A DNA stretch of 64,000 nucleotides from positions 6,696,001-6,760,000 of the forward strand of contig NZ_WNWM01000002.1 in NCBI RefSeq assembly GCF_009727155.1. The letters run 5' to 3'. Shown here in pieces: positions 17,823-26,345 of this stretch. The first letter of the stretch is position 1. Every line of letters starts with the position of its first letter. The notes below the pieces were generated by a model that saw only the letters and a program-made list of their open reading frames with translations, did not search any database and had not been told where the DNA came from. Source of the stretch: Pseudoduganella dura. GTDB lineage: Bacteria; Pseudomonadota; Gammaproteobacteria; Burkholderiales; Burkholderiaceae_D. The position numbers and the translations under genes are program-made.

Positions 17823-19083
17823 AGCGCAATGCCTCGGCAGGTTTCACGCGCGAAGCCCAGCGGCTCGGGTACACGGTGGCCAGGAAGGCCAGCAGCACGG
17901 AGATCACGCCGATCTTCGTCACGTCCGGCCAGCGCATGTCCGACGGCACGGTGGTGATGTAATAGATTTCCTTCGACAAGAACTGCACTCCCATTAAATG
18001 TTCGATAAACGGCACGATCACATCGATGTTCAGCGCCACCAGCACGCCGCCGCCCACGCCCAGCGCGGTGCCCATCAGGCCCACCAGCGCGCCCTGGATG
18101 ACGAAGATCTTCATGATCGAGTTCGGCGACGCGCCGAGCGTGCGCAGGATCGCGATGTCCGGCTGCTTGTCGGTCACCGTCATCACCAGCGTGGACACCA
18201 GGTTGAACGCGGCCACGGCGACGATCAGCGTGAGGATGATGAACATCATGCGCTTTTCCGTCTGCACGGCGGCGAACCAGTTGGCGTTCAGCTTCGACCA
18301 GTCGCGCACTTCAAGGTTGGCCGGCATGATCTTCTTCAGCTCCCCGGCCACCTCCGGCGCCCGGTGCATGTCCGCCAGCCGCAGGCGCAGGCCGGAAGGC
18401 GCCGCCATCCGCAGCATGCGCTGGGCATCCTGCAGGTGGATGAACGCCATGCCCGCGTCGAATTCCTGGTGCTGCGCGGAGAAGATGCCCACCACCGTGA
18501 ACGAACGCATGCGCGGCACCAGCCCGGCCGGCGTCACTGTCCCCTGCGGCAGCACCATCGTCACCTTTTCGCCGATGCCGGCGTTCAGCGAGCGGGCCAG
18601 GTCGATGCCCAGCACGATATTGAATTCGCCGGGCCGCAGCGCGTCGAAGCTGCCCATCTTCACCTGTTTCGCCACGCTCGATACGGCCGGCTCCTGCTCC
18701 GGCAACACGCCGCGCACCATCGCAGGCCGCAGCGCGTCGTTGCCGTGCATCAGGCCCGCCTGCGTTTCGGAGAACGGCGCGGCGCCTTTCACCTCGGGAT
18801 GGCGCAGCGCGTTTTTCGCCTGCTGCTGCCAGTCGGGCATGCCGCCCGCCCTGTCGAAGACTTCCACGTGGGCCAGCACGGAGAGCATCCGGTCCGTCAC
18901 GTCCTTCTGGAAACCGTTCATCACCGACAGGATGATGATCAGCGCGCCCACGCCCAGCGCGATGCCGGCCATCGAGATCAGCGAGATGAACGAGATGAAG
19001 CGGTTGCGGCCGCCGCGCTTGCCGGCACGGGTATAACGCAGCCCGACCAGCCATTCATAAGGAAGATTTTTCAGGAAGCTCAT
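17815..19083 (-). CDS. Lipoprotein-releasing ABC transporter permease (LolC/E), copy 2
   Basis: A 422-residue MacB/FtsX-type permease. It has one N-terminal helix (about 25-50, [19 protein letters not shown]), a periplasmic domain of about 220 residues, and three C-terminal helices starting near [18 protein letters not shown]. It ends KPAEALRYE, the usual Lol permease end. It releases outer-membrane lipoproteins together with LolD. By eye about three quarters of its C-terminal half is identical to the permease just upstream, far closer than E. coli LolC and LolE, so naming either copy lolC or lolE would be arbitrary. Confidence 0.93.
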   Translation of the reverse strand: MSFLKNLPYEWLVGLRYTRAGKRGGRNRFISFISLISMAGIALGVGALIIILSVMNGFQKDVTDRMLSVLAHVEVFDRAGGMPDWQQQAKNALRHPEVKGAAPFSETQAGLMHGNDALRPAMVRGVLPEQEPAVSSVAKQVKMGSFDALRPGEFNIVLGIDLARSLNAGIGEKVTMVLPQGTVTPAGLVPRMRSFTVVGIFSAQHQEFDAGMAFIHLQDAQRMLRMAAPSGLRLRLADMHRAPEVAGELKKIMPANLEVRDWSKLNANWFAAVQTEKRMMFIILTLIVAVAAFNLVSTLVMTVTDKQPDIAILRTLGASPNSIMKIFVIQGALVGLMGTALGVGGGVLVALNIDVIVPFIEHLMGVQFLSKEIYYITTVPSDMRWPDVTKIGVISVLLAFLATVYPSRWASRVKPAEALRYE

Positions 19084-19143
19084 CGCTCACCATTCGAAAA
19101 GGGAGCCGGAGTTTGCCACAGATTCGCGTTATTCAAAGTCGTA

Positions 19144-20406
19144 TTATTCATAACGCAATGCCTCCGCGGGCTTGACGCGCGCCGCCCACCAGCTGGGATA
19201 CAGCGTGGCCAGGAACGCCAGGCCCACGGCGGTGCCGCCGATCGCGGCGACGTCGGTCCAGCGCAGGTCGGACGGCACGGCGCTGATGAAGTAGATGTCC
19301 TTGGAGAGGAACTTCATGCCCAGCACCGTTTCGATGGCCGGCACGATCACGCCCACGTTCATCGCGATCAATACGCCGCCGGCCACGCCGAGCGCGGTGC
19401 CGATCACGCCCACCAGCGCGCCCTGCACCATGAAGATCTTCATGATCGAGCGCGGCGACGCGCCCAGCGTGCGCAGGATGGCGATGTCGGCCTGCTTGTC
19501 GGTGACCGTCATGACCAGCGTGGCTACCAGGTTGAACGCGGCCACGGCGATGATCAGCGTGAGGATGATGAACATCATGCGCTTCTGCGTCTGCACGGCG
19601 GCGAACCAGTTCACGTTGAGCTTCGACCAGTCGCGCACCAGCAGGTCGCCCGGCATCGACTGCTTGAGCTGGAAGGCCACCCGGGGCGCCTGGTCCATGT
19701 CCTCGATCTTCAGGCGCAGGCCGTACGGGCCCGCGAGGTTCAGCAGCTGCTGGCCGTCCGCCAGGTGGACGTACGCCAGCGAGGAATCGAATTCGTTGTG
19801 GCCGGCCTCGAAGATGCCGACCACGGTGAACGTGCGCATCGTGGGCGCGCCGCCGGCGATGCCGCCCTCGGTCAGCGCCATCGACACCCGGCCGCCCACT
19901 TTCACTTCCAGCGCCTTCGCCAGCTCGATGCCGAGCACGATGCCCTTTTCTCCGGCGCGCAGGCCCGCCAGGCTGCCCTGCTTGACCTGGCGCGGCACGT
20001 CGGAGACCTTGCCTTCTTCCTCGGGGAGGATGCCGCGCACGACGGCCGGGCGCAGCACGTCGCCGCCATGCGCCAGCAGCGCCTGCAGCTCCACGAACGG
20101 CGCCGCGCCCTTGACCTCGGGGTTGGCGAAGGCGTTGCGCGCGGTGGCGCGCCAGTCCTTCATCGGGCCGCCCATTTCGTAGATCTCGATGTGCCCCAGC
20201 ACCGACAGCATCCGCGCCGTCACTTCCTTCTGGAAGCCGTTGTAGACCGACAGGACGATGATCAGCGCCGCCACGCCCAGGCCGATTCCCGCCATCGAGA
20301 TCGCGGAAATGAACGAGATGAAGCTGTTGCGGCCGCTGCGCTTGCCGGCGCGCGTGTAGCGCAGGCCGACCAGCCATTCGAACGGCATCTTGTGCATGAA
20401 ACTCAT
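19144..20406 (-). CDS. Lipoprotein-releasing ABC transporter permease (LolC/E), copy 1
   Basis: A 420-residue permease with the same layout as copy 2: [14 protein letters not shown] at the start, first helix about 25-50, a periplasmic domain, then three helices and KPAEALRYE at the end. ATG 20406 is chosen because MSFMHKMPFEW lines up with [11 protein letters not shown] of the paralogue; a TTG start 24 bases upstream is less likely. It leads the operon permease-permease-lolD-tatD. The two permeases could form a heterodimer like LolCE. The strongest divergence from its paralogue is in the periplasmic region, where LolA and lipoprotein contacts are made. Confidence 0.93.
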   Translation of the reverse strand: MSFMHKMPFEWLVGLRYTRAGKRSGRNSFISFISAISMAGIGLGVAALIIVLSVYNGFQKEVTARMLSVLGHIEIYEMGGPMKDWRATARNAFANPEVKGAAPFVELQALLAHGGDVLRPAVVRGILPEEEGKVSDVPRQVKQGSLAGLRAGEKGIVLGIELAKALEVKVGGRVSMALTEGGIAGGAPTMRTFTVVGIFEAGHNEFDSSLAYVHLADGQQLLNLAGPYGLRLKIEDMDQAPRVAFQLKQSMPGDLLVRDWSKLNVNWFAAVQTQKRMMFIILTLIIAVAAFNLVATLVMTVTDKQADIAILRTLGASPRSIMKIFMVQGALVGVIGTALGVAGGVLIAMNVGVIVPAIETVLGMKFLSKDIYFISAVPSDLRWTDVAAIGGTAVGLAFLATLYPSWWAARVKPAEALRYE

Positions 20407-20529
20407 GTAAGGAAAAGGCCAATGGTGCAAAGACCGCAGTTTGCCATATAAACAGCATTGCCGGGCTTACTGCTGAGCACGCGGCACCGGCCGCGCGGCG
20501 CCGCGGGGACTTGCAATCGACTTGCAAGA

Positions 20530-20535
20530 TATAAT
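20530..20535 (+). promoter_or_regulatory. -10 element of the rpfE-recJ operon
   Basis: A perfect TATAAT ending six bases before the ATG at 20541. Transcription would start at or next to the A of the start codon, giving a leaderless mRNA. No good -35 is seen at standard spacing; two TTGCAA words lie just upstream (20511 and 20523). Confidence 0.5.
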
Positions 20536-20540
20536 GACGC

Positions 20541-21581
20541 ATGCCTTCCACGACCCTCGTTTTACCTTTCGGCCTGCCGCCCGCCGAAATGGCGCCGGAC
20601 CTGATTCGCTCCCTGCAGGCCCCCGCCCTGGCGACTTTACTTTCTCGCAACAGCAAGCGCACGCACCACGGGTTCGAGCAGGATTCGCGGCTGCTGCCGC
20701 ACGAGGCCTGGCTGGCCCATGCGCTCGCGCTGGCCGGTGATCCAGCCAATGCGCCGGCCGCGCCGTTCGCACCGGCCGTGATGCGCGGGCTGGGGCTGGC
20801 GCCCGATGGCGGCCACTGGTTCATTTTCCATCCCGTACACCTGGTGGTCGGCACGCACCTGATGATGCCGGACCTGCGCGGCCTGCGCATCGCCGACGCC
20901 GACTCGCGCGCGCTGTTCCAGGCGGCCCTGCCGTTGTTCGGGGAACTGGGCAAGACGCTGGTCTACGGCGACGCCCACACGTGGTTCCTGCGCGCGGACG
21001 ACTGGGCGGACCTGGCGACGGCGTCGCCGGACGCGGCCACCGGCGACAACCTGCATGCGTGGCTGCCCGCCGGCGCCGCGGCGCGCGATTTCCGCCGCCT
21101 GCTCAACGAAGTGCAGATGCTGTGGCACACGCATCCGGTCAACGAGGGCCGCAAGCAGGCGGTGAACTCGTTCTGGCTGTGGGCCGGCGGCCCGGCGGCG
21201 CAGCCGCGGCCGGAAGCGGCGCTGGCCACGGCCGCCGCCCCTGCCTGGCTCAATGCGCTCGCCACGCCCGAACTGCGCGACGCCACGGCGGTCCAATGGC
21301 TGGCGTCGCGCGATCCGCGGCGCACCGCGCTGCTGGGCCACCTGGCCGGCGCCAGCCTGGCCGAAGACTGGTCGACCTGGCTGCAGCTGATGGGGCAGCT
21401 CGAAGACCAGTGGTTCGCGCCGCTGCTGGGCGCGCTGCGCGCGGGCCAGGTGGCCGACGTGCACCTGGTGCTGACCAATCGCCTCGGCTGGATCGAGAGC
21501 ACGGCGACCAGGATGTCGCTGAACAAGTTCTGGCGCACCGAAAACCTGAAGAACCTGCTCACGCCCGCCCGAGCGGGCTGA
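20541..21581 (+). CDS. RpfE-type protein (phosphoglycerate-mutase-like fold)
   Basis: A 346-residue cytoplasmic protein of the family annotated as regulatory protein RpfE, known from the rpf region of Xanthomonas, where it also lies next to recJ. Landmarks are FHPVHLVVGTHLMMPDL, DAHTWFLRADDW and NEVQMLWHTHPVNEGRKQAVNSFWLWAGG; the last resembles the substrate region of cofactor-independent phosphoglycerate mutases. Biochemical role is not established. No ribosome site precedes ATG 20541 and a TATAAT box ends six bases upstream, so the transcript may be leaderless. recJ begins 54 bases downstream. Confidence 0.8.
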   Translation: MPSTTLVLPFGLPPAEMAPDLIRSLQAPALATLLSRNSKRTHHGFEQDSRLLPHEAWLAHALALAGDPANAPAAPFAPAVMRGLGLAPDGGHWFIFHPVHLVVGTHLMMPDLRGLRIADADSRALFQAALPLFGELGKTLVYGDAHTWFLRADDWADLATASPDAATGDNLHAWLPAGAAARDFRRLLNEVQMLWHTHPVNEGRKQAVNSFWLWAGGPAAQPRPEAALATAAAPAWLNALATPELRDATAVQWLASRDPRRTALLGHLAGASLAEDWSTWLQLMGQLEDQWFAPLLGALRAGQVADVHLVLTNRLGWIESTATRMSLNKFWRTENLKNLLTPARAG

Positions 21582-21635
21582 CGGATCAGGCAGACGAATC
21601 AAGCTGAAAATCAAGCTGAAGGACAAGTAGAACCC

Positions 21636-23330
21636 ATGACCCGCATCGCCACCCGCCCCTGTCCGTTCCGCGAATCGGAAATGCTGCGCCAGGGAGGGAT
21701 CCACCCCGTGCTGGCGCGCCTGTTCGCCGCCCGCGGGCTGACCGATCCGAAAGACCTGTCGTCCGAACTGTCGGCGCTGATCCTGCCTTCGGGCCTGCTG
21801 CACATCGATGCCGCGGCCGTGTTCCTGGCCGATGCCATCGCCGCGCAGAAGCGCATGGTGATCGTGGCCGACTACGACTGCGACGGCGCCACCGCCTGCG
21901 CCGTCGCGCTGCGCGGCCTGCGCGCGATGGGCGCGAATGTCGACTTCATCGTGCCCAACCGTTTCGAGTACGGCTATGGCCTCACGCCGGAGATCGTGGC
22001 GCTGACGGCGCGCGAAAAATCGCCGGACATCATCATCACCGTCGACAACGGCATCGCCAGCATCGATGGCGTGGAAGAGGCGAAGCGCCGCGGCATCGAA
22101 GTCGTGGTGACCGACCACCACCTGCCGGGCGACACGCTGCCCGATGCGCGCGTGATCGTCAACCCGAACCAGCCGGCGTGCGGCTTCCCGTCGAAGAACC
22201 TGGCCGGCGTGGGCGTGGTGTTCTACGTGCTGCTGGCGTTGCGCGCCGAACTGCGCCGGCGCGGCGTGTTCGACGCGCAGACCCAGCCCAAGCTCGACTC
22301 GCTGCTGGACCTGGTGGCGCTCGGCACGGTGGCCGACGTGGTGAAACTGGACACCAACAACCGCATCCTCGTGGCGCAGGGCCTGAAACGGATGCGCGCC
22401 GGCCGCATGCATGCCGGCGTGGCGGCGCTGTTCCGCGTGGCTGGCCGCCAGGCATGCAGCGCCACGCCGTTCGACCTGGGCTTTGCGCTCGGCCCGCGCC
22501 TGAACGCGGCCGGCCGCCTGGAAGACATGTCGCTGGGCATCGAATGCCTGGTCACGGACGATGAAGGCCGCGCCTGGCAACTGGCCCAGCAGCTCAACGA
22601 GATCAACCTGAAGCGCCGCGAGATCGAAGCCGAGATGCAGGACACGGCGCTGCTGCACCTGGACGATTTCCAGCCGTCGCACAGCTCCACCATCAGCGTG
22701 TTCGACGATACCTGGCACCAGGGGGTGATCGGCATCGTGGCCTCGCGGCTGAAGGAAAAGTTCTACCGGCCCACGATCACGTTCGCGCCGGCCGGCGACG
22801 GCTGGATCAAGGGTTCCGGCCGCTCGATCGCCGGCTTCCACATGCGCGATGCGCTCGACCTCGTGTCGAAACGGGCGCCGAGCCTGATCGACAAGTTCGG
22901 CGGCCACGCGATGGCGGCCGGGCTGTCGATCCGCGCCGATGCGTTCGACGCGTTTTCGCAGGCGTTCGAGGCGGTGGGCCAGGCGTGGCTGTCCGAGCAC
23001 CAGCTCGAGCGCGTGATCGAGACGGACGGGCCGCTGGAAGATGCCTACTTCACCACGCAGTTCATCGAACTGATGGACGGCATCGTGTGGGGCCAGGGCT
23101 TCGCGCCCCCCGTGTTCTGCGACGAATTCCGCGTGATCAGCCAGCGCATCCTGAAGGACCGGCACCTGAAACTGCTGCTCGAACGCAATGGCGCGCGCTA
23201 CGATGCGATCTGGTTCGGCCGCACGGATGCGCTGGGCGACCGTGCCCGCGTGGCCTTCCGGCTCGATGCGAACGAGTACAACGGCACCACGCGGGTGCAG
23301 CTGATGGTGGAGCACGCCGAGCCGGCATAG
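21636..23330 (+). CDS. recJ: Single-stranded-DNA-specific exonuclease RecJ
   Basis: A 564-residue 5'-3' exonuclease for recombination, base-excision and mismatch repair. DHH-family motifs are intact: VADYDCDGATACAV (about 73), PNRFEYGYGL, TVDNGIAS and VVTDHHLPGD. The DHHA1 region has GSGRSIAGFHMRDAL and FGGHAMAAGLSI, followed by the RecJ OB domain. Length is normal. It sits downstream of rpfE, a common pairing. In many proteobacteria prfB and lysS follow directly; here they are almost 10 kb away. Confidence 0.96.
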   Translation: MTRIATRPCPFRESEMLRQGGIHPVLARLFAARGLTDPKDLSSELSALILPSGLLHIDAAAVFLADAIAAQKRMVIVADYDCDGATACAVALRGLRAMGANVDFIVPNRFEYGYGLTPEIVALTAREKSPDIIITVDNGIASIDGVEEAKRRGIEVVVTDHHLPGDTLPDARVIVNPNQPACGFPSKNLAGVGVVFYVLLALRAELRRRGVFDAQTQPKLDSLLDLVALGTVADVVKLDTNNRILVAQGLKRMRAGRMHAGVAALFRVAGRQACSATPFDLGFALGPRLNAAGRLEDMSLGIECLVTDDEGRAWQLAQQLNEINLKRREIEAEMQDTALLHLDDFQPSHSSTISVFDDTWHQGVIGIVASRLKEKFYRPTITFAPAGDGWIKGSGRSIAGFHMRDALDLVSKRAPSLIDKFGGHAMAAGLSIRADAFDAFSQAFEAVGQAWLSEHQLERVIETDGPLEDAYFTTQFIELMDGIVWGQGFAPPVFCDEFRVISQRILKDRHLKLLLERNGARYDAIWFGRTDALGDRARVAFRLDANEYNGTTRVQLMVEHAEPA

Positions 23331-23385
23331 CCGGACCGCCTGCCGGAGCGGGGATGCGCGCATGCTGTCGCACCCGCTTGCAGGC

Positions 23386-23412
23386 ACTCCGAAAACGGAG
23401 TATAAAGACTCC
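23386..23412. promoter_or_regulatory. Overlapping inverted repeats before the toxin-antitoxin genes
   Basis: ACTCCG-AAAA-CGGAGT (23386-23401) is a perfect palindrome. Its right arm GGAGT pairs again with ACTCC at 23408-23412 across six bases. The two ACTCC words are 22 bases apart, about two helical turns. This fits an autoregulatory operator for the antitoxin, whose start is 16 bases downstream. Confidence 0.6.
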
Positions 23413-23427
23413 AGATATGGAGGCCCT

Positions 23428-23889
23428 ATGCATTCGTCCCACGCCCATCCGCAGCCGTTTCCCTATGTTTACCCCAGGTCGCGCTATGAACCGGCCACCC
23501 CGGTCGACCTCAATGCCCGCGAAGAGCGGGAGCGCCTGTCCCAGTCGGCCCTGAAAGGGTTCTACAAGCTCGTTGCCGCCTGGAATCTGCGTGAGGAAGA
23601 CGCCCGCGAACTGCTGGGCGGCCTGCCCAGCAGCACATTCTACGACTGGAAGCGCAATCCCGACCGCGTGCTCGAAGTCGACCGCATCACCCGCATTTCC
23701 TACCTTCTCGGCATCTACAAATCCCTGCACATCCTCTACGGCGACAAGCTCGCCGATGAATGGATCACCTTGCCCAACAAGAACGCCATCTTCAAAGGGA
23801 GCACGCCGCTGGCTTACATGCTGGCGGGCGGCCTGCTGGCGATGCAGACCGTGCGCAAGCTGGTCGATGCGCGCCGCGGGGGCCTGTAA
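23428..23889 (+). CDS. Xre/MbcA/ParS-type antitoxin (DUF2384)
   Basis: A 153-residue antitoxin. An Xre-like helical DNA-binding part covers about 38-95 (SALKGFYKLVAAWNLREEDARELLGGLPSSTFYDWKR). The DUF2384 toxin-binding domain covers about 96-150, with its usual NKNAIFKGSTPLAYMLAGG signature. It binds and blocks the RES toxin encoded directly downstream and should repress the shared promoter. GGAGG at 23419-23423 fixes the start. Overlapping palindromes sit just upstream. Confidence 0.92.
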   Translation: MHSSHAHPQPFPYVYPRSRYEPATPVDLNAREERERLSQSALKGFYKLVAAWNLREEDARELLGGLPSSTFYDWKRNPDRVLEVDRITRISYLLGIYKSLHILYGDKLADEWITLPNKNAIFKGSTPLAYMLAGGLLAMQTVRKLVDARRGGL

Positions 23890-24600
23890 TTGCCGCCCGT
23901 GCCCGTGCCGGCCCTTCTCGTGCCGCCGTTCCGCGCGCTGCGGCAGTTCGATACCTGTCGCCTGATCCCCTCCCGCTTTGCCGATCTCGACGATTCGGTG
24001 CTGGCGCCGCTGGCCGACAGCGACGCCGAACTGGCCGACCTGTTCGACCTCGATAACGCCACCAACGCCCGCCTGCTCGCCGAGCACGGCGGCGCGCCCG
24101 GCATCGGCATCGACGAATTGCTGTTCCACGTACCGAACTTTCGCATCGTCAACGCCGCGTTCACGTACCCGCGCCCTGAAGGCAGCCGGTTCAACGATGG
24201 CGAACGGGGCGCCTGGTACTGCGCGTTCGATGCCGAGACGGCACTGGCCGAAGTGATTTTCCATAAGACGGTCGAGTACGCGGAGATCGGCCGCTTCGAC
24301 GACAGTGTCAGCTACCAGGCGATGCTGGCCGATTTCACGGCCCCGTTCCACGATATTCGCGAGCAGCCCGAATTCGACGCCTGCCTGGCGCCCGACAGCT
24401 ACGAAACCTCGCAACTGCTGGCCGAACGGCTGCTGGCCGCCGGCTCCACCGGCATCATCTACCCCAGCGTGCGGCACGCCAGCGGCACCAATCTCGCCTG
24501 CTTCCGGCCGGCGCTGGTCGGCAACGTTCGCAAAGGCCAGGTGTATCGGTTAACATGGCAGGGCAGCCCGACACCGGCTGTCGAACCCCGATCCATGTAG
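23890..24600 (+). CDS. RES domain NAD-degrading toxin
   Basis: A toxin of about 236 residues of the RES family, which depletes NAD by phosphorolysis or hydrolysis. With TTG 23890 as residue 1, R100 (GSRFND), Y110 and E121 (TALAEVIF) have the same 10- and 11-residue spacing as the catalytic Arg, Tyr and Glu of studied RES toxins; S193 (YPSVRHASG) is the later conserved Ser. The frame begins directly after the antitoxin stop. TTG 23890 and GTG 23899, 23905 or 23920 are all possible starts and none has a clear ribosome site, which fits translational coupling and low toxin output. Confidence 0.88.
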   Translation: MPPVPVPALLVPPFRALRQFDTCRLIPSRFADLDDSVLAPLADSDAELADLFDLDNATNARLLAEHGGAPGIGIDELLFHVPNFRIVNAAFTYPRPEGSRFNDGERGAWYCAFDAETALAEVIFHKTVEYAEIGRFDDSVSYQAMLADFTAPFHDIREQPEFDACLAPDSYETSQLLAERLLAAGSTGIIYPSVRHASGTNLACFRPALVGNVRKGQVYRLTWQGSPTPAVEPRSM

Positions 24601-24613
24601 ATATTGAACAGCA

Positions 24614-24931
24614 ATGCAACTCAATCCTGATAAAGATACCGAACTGCGCCAGAAGGTCAACCGCGAGACCGCGCGCCTGCCGTGGAGCGAACTGACGCGC
24701 CACTTCGCCTCGGGCAACGTGGTGTGGATCGCGGACGAGCTCGATCTCGTGGAAGTGGCCGTGCGCATCGCCCACGACGACAAGGCCAGCGTGGGCCAGT
24801 GGATGGCCGCCGGCCAGATCGCCAAGGTTTCGGACCGGCAGGCGCAGGAATGGCTGGAAACCGATGCCTTGCTGTGGGCCAGCGTGGTGAGCCCGTTCAT
24901 CCTCGTGCAGCAGCAGAAGAAACTGCACTGA
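24614..24931 (+). CDS. DUF2288 family protein
   Basis: A 105-residue soluble protein with the DUF2288 pattern: ETARLPWSELTRHFASGNVVWI, DELDLVEVAVRIAHDDKASVGQWM and a closing region AKVSDRQAQEWLETDALLWASVVSPFILVQ. The function of the family is unknown. It follows the RES toxin by 13 bases on the same strand, but the family is common without toxins, so the link is probably only positional. Confidence 0.85.
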   Translation: MQLNPDKDTELRQKVNRETARLPWSELTRHFASGNVVWIADELDLVEVAVRIAHDDKASVGQWMAAGQIAKVSDRQAQEWLETDALLWASVVSPFILVQQQKKLH

Positions 24932-24962
24932 TACCGCAGCATTGACCCGGAGGGCGATCCCG

Positions 24963-25796
24963 ATGCTGGCAGCACTCGATGCCCACCTGGCGGACGCCCG
25001 CCCCCGCCCGCTGCGGCCGGTCCACCGCCCGCTCGTCGAATTGCTCTACTTCGGCATCAAGGAAGCCCGGGCGTGCCTGTTTGCCGGCCTGTTTTTCCTG
25101 GCGATGTTCTGCGTGCCCCGCGCCGGGCTGTTCGGCATTCCCCGCTACGATGTGCTGCTGGCCGTGGCCCTGGGCATCCAGGCGTGGATGCTCGCCGCCC
25201 GCCTGGAAACGTGGGACGAAGTGAAAGCCGTCGGCCTGTTCCACGCGGTCGGCTTCGCGCTCGAAGTATTCAAGACGCACGTCGGCTCGTGGAGCTACCC
25301 GGACGCGGGCTACACCAAGCTGTTCGGCGTGCCGCTGTTCTCCGGCTTCATGTACGCGGCGATCGGCAGCTACATCATCCAGGCCTGGCGCCTGCTCGAC
25401 CTGCGCATCCGCCACCATCCGCCGCACCCGATGGCGGCCGCGATCGCCGTCCTGATCTACGTGAATTTCTACACGCACCATTACATCGGCGACTACCGCT
25501 GGTACCTGGCCGCCTGCGCGCTGGGCCTGTATGCGCGCACCACGGTGATCTTCCGCCCGCTGGACCGCGACCGCCGCATGCCGCTGCTGCTGGGCTTCGT
25601 GCTGACCGGCTTCTTCATCTGGCTGGCCGAGAACCTCGGCACGCTGATGGGCGTGTGGCGCTACCCGAACCAGCTGGGCGCCTGGTCGGTCGTACACGTC
25701 AGCAAATGGAGCGCCTGGTCCCTGCTGGTGATCATGACGTTCACGATCGTGGCCAATCTGAAGCACGTGAAAGCGCGGGTGCACGTGCCGGCATAG
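24963..25796 (+). CDS. DUF817 family membrane protein
   Basis: A 277-residue integral membrane protein with about seven to eight hydrophobic helices. Its conserved core includes FALEVFKTHVGSWSYP, VPLFSGFMYAAIGSYIIQAWRLL, NFYTHHYIGDYRW and WLAENLGTLMGVWRYPNQ, typical of DUF817. The repeated His, Glu and Trp residues in predicted helices suggest a bound metal or cofactor, but no function is known. GGAGGG at 24949-24954 sets ATG 24963 rather than a TTG at 24942. Confidence 0.87.
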   Translation: MLAALDAHLADARPRPLRPVHRPLVELLYFGIKEARACLFAGLFFLAMFCVPRAGLFGIPRYDVLLAVALGIQAWMLAARLETWDEVKAVGLFHAVGFALEVFKTHVGSWSYPDAGYTKLFGVPLFSGFMYAAIGSYIIQAWRLLDLRIRHHPPHPMAAAIAVLIYVNFYTHHYIGDYRWYLAACALGLYARTTVIFRPLDRDRRMPLLLGFVLTGFFIWLAENLGTLMGVWRYPNQLGAWSVVHVSKWSAWSLLVIMTFTIVANLKHVKARVHVPA

Positions 25797-25847
25797 CAGG
25801 ATCCTGGACAGCCGCCTGTTCAGGGACAACGATTCAGAGGCAACGAT

Positions 25848-26345
25848 TCACGGGCCGGCCTGGTGTTTCAGCGCATGCGCGGCCTCTTTCAGCAGTGCGT
25901 TGGCCTGCTCGCCATCGCCCCGGCGACGCGCCAGTTCCGCAAGCTGCTGCAGCGCGGCCGGATGGCCAAGGCCGGCGGCACGCTCGAGCCAGGCGCGCGC
26001 CGCCACCAGGTCGACGGCACCGCCCTCGCCTTCGGCCTGCAGGTTCGCCAGCACGAACATCGCCTCCGGGATGCCGCCCGACGCGGCCTGTTCGAGCCAG
26101 CGGCGGGCGGCGGCGCTGTCGGGGGCGGTGCCCTTGCCGTTGCGGACCATCAGCCCGGCCCGGTAGGCGGCATCGGCATCGCCTTCGCGGGCGGCGGCAC
26201 TGAAAGCGGCCAGGGCCGGCGGCCAGCCCGACGCCGGGCCATGCAGCGCCAGCCGCGCCGCGGCCAGATCGGCGGCCAGGTCGGTCGCGAACGACGGCGC
26301 AGCGGCGAACAGGATGCCCGCCAGCGCGAACGCATGGCGCTTCAT
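25848..26345 (-). CDS. Secreted Sel1-like repeat protein
   Basis: A 165-residue protein with a signal peptide (1-20, ending SFA). Two to three Sel1/TPR-like helical repeats follow, seen as AAYRAGLMVRNGKG-AARRWLEQAASGG and AMFVLANLQAEGEG-AARAWLERAAGLGH, with a third shorter one. Such repeats bind other proteins. The start codon overlaps the stop of the CpdB gene (ATGA), so the two are co-translated and this protein may act with CpdB in the periplasm. Confidence 0.78.
   Translation of the reverse strand: MKRHAFALAGILFAAAPSFATDLAADLAAARLALHGPASGWPPALAAFSAAAREGDADAAYRAGLMVRNGKGTAPDSAAARRWLEQAASGGIPEAMFVLANLQAEGEGGAVDLVAARAWLERAAGLGHPAALQQLAELARRRGDGEQANALLKEAAHALKHQAGP

Noticed and set aside
17998..20451. 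An 817-codon plus-strand frame opposite the two Lol permeases
   Set aside because: Its internal repeats only mirror the duplication of the permease genes on the other strand.
20637..23387. A 916-codon minus-strand frame across rpfE and recJ
   Set aside because: Low-complexity shadow translation; both plus-strand genes are clear family members with ribosome or promoter signals.
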